This document shows positions 33,237 to 39,376 of a stretch of 64,000 nucleotides of DNA, piece after piece (position 1 is the first letter of the stretch; every line of letters begins with the position of its first letter). Made by a program: the position numbers and the translations under genes. Where the stretch lies: contig NZ_UTIQ01000199.1 of NCBI RefSeq assembly GCF_900582625.1, positions 62,001-126,000 on the forward strand, read 5' to 3'. The notes beneath the pieces are model-generated. The model saw nothing but the letters and a program-made list of their open reading frames with translations. It did not search any database and was not told the origin of the DNA. Origin of the DNA: Pseudomonas viridiflava. GTDB taxonomy: Bacteria; Pseudomonadota; Gammaproteobacteria; Pseudomonadales; Pseudomonadaceae.

Positions 33237-33608
33237 ATGCTTCCTCATGCTGGACTGGAATTCATGCGCAGCATGGCCGGCCACTATAAACACGCAGAAG
33301 CTCCAATTGCGCTAACCATCAAGCCTTGTGGCTACTGCCTGGCAATCGAATTTGCTAACGACAACAAAACTCCGTTTACAGGTGTTGCGGGCGCATCTGG
33401 TCACCTACTTGAGCTTTTTGCTCATGTCGGAATTGCCAGCATTGTTCGATTAGTCGGCGAAGTGCGTAGCGCGACCGAGTTGGAGTTTGTGGCAGTGGAC
33501 TTTCCGGTCAAGGTCCTTATCCATAAAGGTCCAGACTCCGTGCAATTCACTCTGTTCTTTGAAGCGGAAGAGCGCTTTTCCTATCTGTTAATAGCCGATC
33601 ATTCTTGA
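33237..33608 (+). CDS. Protein of unknown function
   Basis: A 123-residue soluble protein from ATG 33237, with AAGGGG seven bases upstream. No motif recognised; it contains a mid-protein ASGHLLELFAHVGIASIVR helix and an alternating-strand C-terminal half (VDFPVKVLIHKGPDSVQFTLFF). It is transcribed away from the recombinase and overlaps the 3' end of the convergent coiled-coil gene by ten bases. Confidence 0.55.
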   Translation: MLPHAGLEFMRSMAGHYKHAEAPIALTIKPCGYCLAIEFANDNKTPFTGVAGASGHLLELFAHVGIASIVRLVGEVRSATELEFVAVDFPVKVLIHKGPDSVQFTLFFEAEERFSYLLIADHS

Positions 33609-33940
33609 ATCTCCATCTGTTTTTTCATGATCTGAGCTAAGACGCCTGTTACACCTTCAGGCACCACAAATGGTTTTTGCTCTTCTTGCTTTTCAGTGGC
33701 GAGTTTCAGCTGTTGTTTTAGCGCTTCTTTCTCTTCTCGCGCCGTAGCTAATTCAGCAGCAACTGCCGCTGGACTTCTGGCTTTGTAGCTATCCATCTCG
33801 GCTTGCATTGCATCACGCTTTGCTAGCACCTCGTGAATTTTTAGCTGTGTTGGCGATGGTGGCTTTGCAGCTGGTGGGTTATTACGTCGCTGTTCTGTGA
33901 TTTCAACTTGTGTAGCCATTAGTCGGTTTGCAATAGACAT
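33599..33940 (-). CDS. Coiled-coil protein of unknown function
   Basis: A 113-residue protein, mostly one Glu/Lys/Ala/Gln-rich helix (AAVAAELATAREEKEALKQQ), likely a coiled coil, preceded by a Pro-rich segment (NNPPAAKPPSPTQ). GGAGG seven bases before ATG 33940, which lies within the upstream gene's stop codon (TAATG), so the two are translationally coupled. Confidence 0.65.
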   Translation of the reverse strand: MSIANRLMATQVEITEQRRNNPPAAKPPSPTQLKIHEVLAKRDAMQAEMDSYKARSPAAVAAELATAREEKEALKQQLKLATEKQEEQKPFVVPEGVTGVLAQIMKKQMEIQE

Positions 33941-34407
33941 TATTTAGCCTCCAAAATCTTGATTGCTTTCTCTCTTGCTTCGCTAAGGCGTTTGACGCGC
34001 GCTTGTTCCAGCTGTTTTGCTGCCTTCTCTTCAGCTTCGCCAATTAGTCTAAGTGTCATCGCCTCGATTGAGCGCTGTTTCTCGCTGTCAAGGTGTGCGT
34101 GGTATGTTGCTGTCGCTTGCGTTGCAATTTCGGCTAACTCTGCCTTAGTTACTTTCGTTGGCTTGAATAGACGGACTTGATACATGCCGCTGCCATCGCC
34201 GTAGCCACTAGGAATCATCACCGGCTGAAAGGTATCGTCAAACGAATAGCCTTCTTTCTCTTTACTTCGTAGCTCAGCGAGCGCACTGGCAAAATCGTGT
34301 GCGTGGATCATGAAGTGCGGAGAGTGCCAGGACTGGGCTTCGCTGATCTTGGCTTGTAGGGTTGTTTCGCTGAATTCTTCAGCAATAAACGTATTGTACT
34401 TGTTCAA
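33940..34407 (-). CDS. Protein of unknown function with helical C-terminus
   Basis: A 155-residue protein beginning at TTG 34407 with AAGGA nine bases upstream. The first ~85 residues are compact and contain MIHAHDFASALAEL and a GYGDGSGMYQVRLF strand; the last ~60 form a charged helix (EEKAAKQLEQARVKRLSEAR). It is followed directly by the coiled-coil gene. No family recognised; the pair may form a heteromeric complex through their helices (inference). Confidence 0.62.
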   Translation of the reverse strand: MNKYNTFIAEEFSETTLQAKISEAQSWHSPHFMIHAHDFASALAELRSKEKEGYSFDDTFQPVMIPSGYGDGSGMYQVRLFKPTKVTKAELAEIATQATATYHAHLDSEKQRSIEAMTLRLIGEAEEKAAKQLEQARVKRLSEAREKAIKILEAK

Positions 34408-34430
34408 TTTCTATTTCCTTTTTTGAGTGT

Positions 34431-34601
34431 ACGGCTTAGCCGTGTTTAGAGCTGTGTTATTCACACAGCGTATTTGGGGCTGTAAGCCCCGTATTACCTG
34501 GGTTGGAGCGAAATAACGTTGTTTGCCGTGTGTAACGGCAAAAAACGCTGAAAGGCACGGGACACTAGGGCTGCGGATGAATCCTGTGGCAGAATACTGC
34601 C
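34431..34601. other. Cluster of five stem-loops in an intergenic region
   Basis: Within 171 bases: ACGGC-tta-GCCGT (34431-34443), GCTGTGT-tattc-ACACAGC (34451-34469), GGGGCT-gta-AGCCCC (34476-34490), TTTGCCGT-gtgta-ACGGCAAA (34522-34542) and GGCAG-aata-CTGCC (34588-34601). None has a T tract in the coding direction. The first and fourth share the same ACGGC/GCCGT words in opposite order, so alternative pairings are possible. Could be a structured RNA, a replication or processing site, or an attenuator. Confidence 0.6.
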
Positions 34602-34615
34602 CCTACTCTTTAGCG

Positions 34616-35623
34616 TTAAAAAAGATGGCTGTAGTCATCATTAGACGAGTCAAACATGCTATTGAAATCAATAGTCACTGGAGCACCGTGTAGGCCGTCC
34701 CAGAGTTCGTCTGAGTAACTTTGAAAATACCAATAGTCCTGCACTGTGCGGCCTAGCCGAACAGCTTCCATCACATAGACTTCGTATGGATATTCACGGT
34801 CTAGGCTGAAGCGTTTAGGCTGAACGTGCACGCTGTGCAAGGCTTGCAAGGCTTCTAGCTCAAGGGCCTCCAGTTCCTTGGCTCCTAGGGGTGGCTCATC
34901 CAACGCCAGCAAATGGCGCTCCATCGTGTCCCTCTTAGGATGCTGCGGGTTTAATTTGTGAAGCTCGTTTACCTGTTCATAAGATAGCTTGCCAAGTGCT
35001 TTAACAGTTCCAACACCAAGCTTAACTAAGTGCTTTATCATTTTGGCACGACTACTAAGAGTGAGCTTAAAATCTCCCATAAGAGAATCGAAGCCTTCTG
35101 GATCGAATTGCTTGATTTTTTCTGCAATTGATTCTGCGCTGTCATCAGGGTTAACACGCCACCTGCTCAGCAGCTTACTATTGTGAATCCATTGACCTGA
35201 TACATTATCCCAGCTGTTGTACCTTGCTCGATTGTAAGGTGCTGGCGCTATCACCAAGTTGAGCGTGCTTAGAGTGCCGATAATGCTCGGATGCGTTACC
35301 GGGGCAATATGGCTGAGTTCGTACCTGGGAGTGTTAGAAGCATCTTGGCCAAAGCCGTTAACCTCACGACACAACTGCCAGAGTCGATAAAGGGCTGACA
35401 AATCAGCACCTGTTAGAATTTGAACAGTGCCCGCCTTTTTACAGTTCCGGATTAACCAATCACCGAAAGCAGTTTGGTGTAAAGTTTCGGACTGCTTCTG
35501 ACGTTGGCGGTGAGCTTTAACCCTGCACTGATCGGAGCAATAGTGCTGAGCGGTAGTGCGTGGAGTAAAACGAACATTACAAGGATTACAGACTTTACGC
35601 TTTACCTGGGGAGTGGATTTCAT
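34616..35623 (-). CDS. Zinc-ribbon/HNH-like protein of unknown function
   Basis: A 335-residue protein. Residues ~10-35 form a C-x2-C-x13-C-x3-C zinc finger (CNPCNVRFTP, then YCSDQCRVKAHRQRQ). At ~115-155 the stretch YELSHIAPVTHP, then LSTLNLVIAPAPYNRARYNS, resembles an HNH-type His-containing region with trailing Asn, but the full metal triad is not certain. The C-terminal half is helical and unassigned. ATG 35623 has GAGG ten bases upstream. Likely a nucleic-acid-acting protein of the element (replication or defence); no assignment made. Confidence 0.65.
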   Translation of the reverse strand: MKSTPQVKRKVCNPCNVRFTPRTTAQHYCSDQCRVKAHRQRQKQSETLHQTAFGDWLIRNCKKAGTVQILTGADLSALYRLWQLCREVNGFGQDASNTPRYELSHIAPVTHPSIIGTLSTLNLVIAPAPYNRARYNSWDNVSGQWIHNSKLLSRWRVNPDDSAESIAEKIKQFDPEGFDSLMGDFKLTLSSRAKMIKHLVKLGVGTVKALGKLSYEQVNELHKLNPQHPKRDTMERHLLALDEPPLGAKELEALELEALQALHSVHVQPKRFSLDREYPYEVYVMEAVRLGRTVQDYWYFQSYSDELWDGLHGAPVTIDFNSMFDSSNDDYSHLF

Positions 35624-35777
35624 TAATGGGAGCCTCTGGGGTTGGGCTGCTTCTTGTTGCGAATGCTTGATCAATCAAGACATTTAGTAAGTGAGTTGGC
35701 GAAACACCGGGAGGAAGCATTGACAGCAATTGGGCTGTCGCCACTGCGTTTAAGGTGATTCGAATTGGTTTACACAT
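35595..35777 (-). CDS. Small protein, possibly ribbon-helix-helix-like
   Basis: A 60-residue protein from ATG 35777, with GAGG seven bases upstream (strong). The opening strand CKPIRITLNAVATAQLL followed by helices and PTHLLNVLIDQAFA would suit a ribbon-helix-helix DNA-binding fold, but this is a weak structural guess. It overlaps the zinc-ribbon gene start by 29 bases and heads the minus-strand operon running to 33599. Confidence 0.5.
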   Translation of the reverse strand: MCKPIRITLNAVATAQLLSMLPPGVSPTHLLNVLIDQAFATRSSPTPEAPINEIHSPGKA

Positions 35778-35942
35778 GGTTAACCTCTCTCTGTTCCTCT
35801 CGTTTCTTTGCTTTCTGGCAGGCCGGACTGCAAAAGCGCTTTGTGATTCTTTTTACTTTCACTGGGGCACAATAATGTGCACAGCTAATGGTTATAGCCA
35901 TCTTGAGTTCTCGGTTAATTATGGGTGCGTAATGAATCCAGC

Positions 35943-35968
35943 TCAAAAAATAGGCCCATTACGGGCCA
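35943..35968 (-). terminator. Minus-strand terminator upstream of the small-protein operon
   Basis: On the minus strand GGCCC-gtaat-GGGCC followed by TATTTTTT. It would stop read-through from the integrase into the 35777 operon. Confidence 0.7.
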
Positions 35969-36535
35969 TTAAAGGAGCAACAACACTCATAGGAATATGT
36001 GTGCTCAGCCAAAGGCTAAGCAGCGTAGTAGATGCCCATATAGGAATGGGCAAATCACAACGATTGTAAGGAAGGACCAATCAAGCTGTGGAGGTGTGCA
36101 TATCAACTGTAGGACGACAACGGACACACACGTTCATCACCTGGGAAAACGACAGGTGTTGAATTCGGGAATTAGGTTTTTGTGAAGCGAAGGGAGCACT
36201 GAAGAAGTAAGCACATAAAAATTTACTTTCTTTACCTATTTTAACATGCGTTTTCCGTTCTGTCAAGCACTTTCTGTGCCAAGTCATTCGTTGGGTACAG
36301 GCTAAAAGAGATTCTAAGCTACGGCTTCATTGGTTTAGCGCCTGATTTCACTGAATAAAAATAAATTAACTAACCCGACGAGCGGTATGTTGTTTGCTCC
36401 TAGCACGGTTCAACTCACTGAACAAACACCACTGTGGAGAGATTGCAGGGAATGCCCTCAAACGCTCCTAATCCGCACGCTGTGCACGCTGAGACATTGG
36501 TGCTGGCGTTGGAAGGGGGACGGCGGAAACACGCT

Positions 36536-36559
36536 AAAAAGGGCCTTTCCGGAAGCCCC
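36536..36559 (-). terminator. Likely terminator of the integrase gene
   Basis: On the minus strand GGGC-TTCCGGAAAG-GCCC followed by TTTTT, about 180 bases after the integrase stop. Confidence 0.6.
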
Positions 36560-36739
36560 TCAAACGATAATGATTATTTCAATTTCGAAGGACGGGGCGC
36601 GGAAAGTGACACGGTTTAGTAATTCTGACCGAAAGGTCAGCAAACTCAGCCCCTTTGTGCCTGTAGAGTAATAATGACGGGGATTAAAGGTCAGTAGGAA
36701 ACGACGAAACCTATTGCTCTTTGCATTGTTAATACGCGG

Positions 36740-38221
36740 TTAAATAGTGAAGGCGTAGGTCAATTTTTCGATGGCCAGCAACTTCTGTCGTGGGCTTGAC
36801 CCCTTGCTGTACACGTCGTGCGTGATGCTCCCGGTTTCGTGGCCAACCAGCTCTTTGATTAGGGCGTCATTCACATCGGTCCTCACAAGGGCAGTCACCA
36901 CGCTGTGGCGGATGCCATGGAACACGTGTAACGGAGTGAAGCCGAGAGAATCACGGAGAACACCGAACGCTTTTGAGTGAGCGGGGTAGCGTTTCCCGTA
37001 CTTGTTAACTGATGTAGTGGGGATGAGGAAACCGTCTGAACTGGCTTTGATTAGTCGAGCGACAACACCTGAAATAGCTGAGTGAACCGGAACAGCACGA
37101 ACACCGGCCTTGGTCTTGCTGGCAGTAATGTCGAGGCACTGGACACCCTCAAGTGTCACCACATCCGCAACCCTCAGTTGGCACAACTCTTCAATTCTTG
37201 CCCCTGTGTAGGAGGCCAACAAAATCAGGTCGGCCAGAGCTGTCTTGCCCGTGGCCACGGCACCCGAATATAGTTTGGCCAGCTCTTCTGACGTAAAGGC
37301 CTTGCGCTCTTGGCCTGCCAGCTTAGACCCGCCGCCTTTCGGGATTGAATGTCCTTGGAATGGGTTGGCCTTGTCCCTAAAAGTCTCGGTCCACTGTGCG
37401 TCATATCTGATGGCCCATTTCCAAAATGCATTACCGGCCATTAGGTGTTGATTGATGGTGGCGGGGGATTTATTTAGAGAAACGATCCATTTGTCTACCG
37501 CATCAAAGCTGAGAGGTAGCGACTCAGTAGTCAGAAACTCTTTCAGGTTTTTAACTCGCCGAACTTGTTGGGCTACGTGCTTGGCTTCGCCGCCTCGGGT
37601 TTCACGAAATAGTTTGAACGCGTCGATTCGTGCTTTTGTGATTGGGCACTTGGGTTTGTGGCCTGTTGGATTGTTCACGATGGTTGATAGAACCGCTTTC
37701 TCTTCAGGTGTGAACGTGAACCTCGCTAAGGCGTGCGCCTCGGTCACCTTTGGAACGGCTTCACTAACGGCGTCCATGAAACTCAACCTACTTTCTCGGC
37801 TGTCGCCCCATGGAATGCTCTGAAGAGCAACGATGCTAGAGCTATTGAATACCGGTAGCGCCTCTAAAGATGCAGCACCTCGCGGGATGCTCGGCGCTTC
37901 TACACCAATGATTTCGAGTTTCCGGCCTTTGATGATTTCCCCCGCCAACTGGAGAGCTTCACCAAACGTCTCTTGCCAGCCTTCAGGCGGGCGTCTACCA
38001 GCACGAGCTGATTCGATTTGATCCCACCAAGCGCTAAGGTAGGCACCACGACGGCGTTGAGCTTCGATTAGAGAGGTGGTTTGAAGCGATTTCTTAAGCA
38101 CCTTGCAGCCAAGAGCCGTTTGCACGTCAGCAGGCACAGCCAACCTTACATACCAAGTCGATTGTCCGGGCTTTTGGACTAGGTTCTTGGTGTCTGCGGT
38201 TGGTTTATTAGGCTTGGCCAT
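36740..38221 (-). CDS. Tyrosine recombinase (integrase) of the tRNA-Ser element
   Basis: A 493-residue phage-type integrase. N-terminal arm-binding part begins with WYVRLAVPADVQTALGCKVL (DUF6538-like); the catalytic domain has Arg in ASYTGARIEELCQL, Lys in TASKTKAGVRAV, HxxR in FHGIRHSVV, and His...Tyr in LVGHETGSITHDVYSKG. All are present, so it should be active. The ATG at 38221 lies ~100 bases from attR; the same frame is open further, through attR, with an ATG inside the att core at 38341. It is transcribed away from attR, into the element. Confidence 0.93.
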   Translation of the reverse strand: MAKPNKPTADTKNLVQKPGQSTWYVRLAVPADVQTALGCKVLKKSLQTTSLIEAQRRRGAYLSAWWDQIESARAGRRPPEGWQETFGEALQLAGEIIKGRKLEIIGVEAPSIPRGAASLEALPVFNSSSIVALQSIPWGDSRESRLSFMDAVSEAVPKVTEAHALARFTFTPEEKAVLSTIVNNPTGHKPKCPITKARIDAFKLFRETRGGEAKHVAQQVRRVKNLKEFLTTESLPLSFDAVDKWIVSLNKSPATINQHLMAGNAFWKWAIRYDAQWTETFRDKANPFQGHSIPKGGGSKLAGQERKAFTSEELAKLYSGAVATGKTALADLILLASYTGARIEELCQLRVADVVTLEGVQCLDITASKTKAGVRAVPVHSAISGVVARLIKASSDGFLIPTTSVNKYGKRYPAHSKAFGVLRDSLGFTPLHVFHGIRHSVVTALVRTDVNDALIKELVGHETGSITHDVYSKGSSPRQKLLAIEKLTYAFTI

Positions 38222-38240
38222 CAGGTGCTCAGAAGGTAAA

Positions 38241-38262
38241 TTGTACCCCCATTTTGTACCCC
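38241..38262 (+). repeat. Right arm-site repeats (TTGTACCCC, two copies)
   Basis: TTGTACCCC at 38241-38249 and 38254-38262, spaced 13 bases, in the same orientation as the left copies at 28170-28204. They lie ~60-80 bases inside attR, just upstream of the integrase ATG, so integrase binding could repress its own promoter. Confidence 0.7.
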
Positions 38263-38320
38263 TTTTAGCTCTGAAGGCCAGGGTTTTAGGCGTTTCGCAG
38301 GCTGGAGAGGGCGTTAAATT

Positions 38321-38341
38321 GAATCTCTCCTTCACCGCCAT
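38321..38341 (+). other. attR core of the tRNA-Ser integrative element
   Basis: Exact 21-bp repeat of the tRNA-Ser 3' end (28098-28118). Identity stops at once on both sides. Confidence 0.9.
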
Positions 38342-38355
38342 ATTGAAACGCCTAA

Positions 38356-38388
38356 GGCCCTGAAAACTGAGAAGTTTTCGGGGCTTTT
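38356..38388 (+). terminator. Terminator right of attR
   Basis: GCCC-t-GAAAAC-tgagaa-GTTTTC-g-GGGC followed by TTTTT. Its position relative to attR mirrors that of the terminator left of attL relative to the tRNA, so it probably served the tRNA before the element inserted. Confidence 0.75.
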
Positions 38389-38487
38389 TGCTTTCTGAAC
38401 TTCGAGGGTGTCGAATAACTGTCGAATCGTGGAAATGGTTTGGCAAAGGCTGGGTGTCCGGCCCAAACAAAAAAAGGATGTGCGACG

Positions 38488-38776
38488 CATGAAAAGGACT
38501 TTTCGTTACCTATTCGTATGGACACCGACCGCACTATTTCTTGCGTGGTGGAAAGTTAGCAATTACTTCTATCACTATCTGGGATGCCAAGGCGGCAAGG
38601 GCAGTCCTAAGCCCTGTGTGTGGGAAGGTATTGATGTTCAAGGGTGGTTCTCGGGCTCGTTTTTCGGCTACATACTGTTCTGGGTTTCCGTCCCGATTGC
38701 GGCATATATCTGTTTTGAAATGTGGCTTAGGCATTACAAGGCCGCGCTTGATGCTGATGCAGGCAACTCGCTTTGA
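38488..38776 (+). CDS. Small two-TM protein of unknown function
   Basis: A 95-residue protein from ATG 38488 (AAGGATG nine bases upstream). Two hydrophobic stretches (LFVWTPTALFLAWWKV and GSFFGYILFWVSVPIAAYICF) flank a short Cys/Gly-rich loop. It overlaps the 3' end of the convergent integrase remnant by ~40 bases. It belongs to the remnant right of attR; no family recognised. Confidence 0.5.
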
Positions 38777-39291
38777 GACGCGTGGGTAAGCGGATTTAAT
38801 GTAAGCGCGTCTTGAAGATGATCTGGCGAGAGGTGGGCATATCTCATCGTCATCGCCAAGCTGGAGTGGCCGAGGATTTTCTGCAAGGTCAGAATGTTTC
38901 CACCACGCATAACGAAGTGACTGGCAAAGGTGTGCCGTAGAACGTGTGTGGCTTGTCCGGCAGGTAGCTTGATAGAGGTCGTGTCGATAACCCGGCTAAA
39001 GGTCAGCATGCAGTTGCTGAACAAGCCATGCCGCTTGAAGTGGGTGTGTAGCTCTGCTTCCAGCTTCTTATCTATCGGAATAGTTCGGGTACGCCGGGAT
39101 TTCGTATTGGCGAAAGTCACTGCACCGTTCGCTACTCTCGCGGGCGACAACGCCTGAGCCTCACCCCATCTTGCCCCCGTTGATAGACAGACCCTCGCAA
39201 CCAAACCAATTCCCGGCGTTGTATCTCGACCATCGAGAGCATCGAGCAGCTCGGATATCTGCGACAACTGGGCGTGACCAAGCGACAGCAT
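38734..39291 (-). pseudogene. Truncated tyrosine integrase (catalytic domain only)
   Basis: A 185-residue C-terminal fragment. All catalytic residues can be seen: Arg in STGARWGEAQALS, Lys in ANTKSRRTRTIP, HVLRHTFASHF, and His/Tyr in GHSSLAMTMRYAHLSP. The N-terminal core- and arm-binding domains are missing; the fragment begins exactly where the catalytic domain begins. The sequence resembles integrases associated with Pf-type filamentous phages rather than the intact integrase at 36740. It is evidence of an older element at the same tRNA gene. Confidence 0.8.
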
Positions 39292-39330
39292 GAGCGCGCT
39301 TTCGTCAAATGCTCAACAACATAGAAAATC

Positions 39331-39366
39331 AAAAAGCCCCGCAGCTATTAAGTTGCAGGGCTTTTT
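39331..39366. terminator. Bidirectional terminator downstream of egtBD
   Basis: AAAAAGCCC-c-GCAGC-tattaa-GTTGC-a-GGGCTTTTT with A and T tracts on both sides, ten bases after the EgtB-EgtD stop codon on the minus strand. Confidence 0.88.
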
Positions 39367-39376
39367 CGGTATGCGC

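Larger units (their letters stand above)
35778..36739. other. Intergenic stretch between operon start and integrase
   Basis: There is no convincing gene in 962 bases. Two minus-strand terminator shapes are visible (35943-35968 and 36536-36559). A 55-codon frame at 36452-36619 on the plus strand has protein-like content, but its AGGGA is directly adjacent to the ATG and it is left uncalled. Confidence 0.5.
28098..38341. mobile_element. 10.2-kb integrative element at tRNA-Ser(GGA)
   Basis: The element is delimited by a 21-bp direct repeat, with a tyrosine integrase beside attR and arm-like repeats at both ends. Base composition is clearly more AT-rich than the flanks, especially 30.3-32.4 kb. 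It holds about thirteen genes, mostly unknown or membrane proteins, one serine recombinase and no conjugation, capsid, portal or terminase gene. It is therefore best called an integrative island or satellite-type element. Whether it can excise on its own is not known. Confidence 0.88.

Noticed and set aside
36387..36671. Short plus-strand frames beside the integrase
   Set aside because: Two frames overlap each other and an inferred minus-strand terminator; the only ribosome-binding site candidate is directly adjacent to the ATG.
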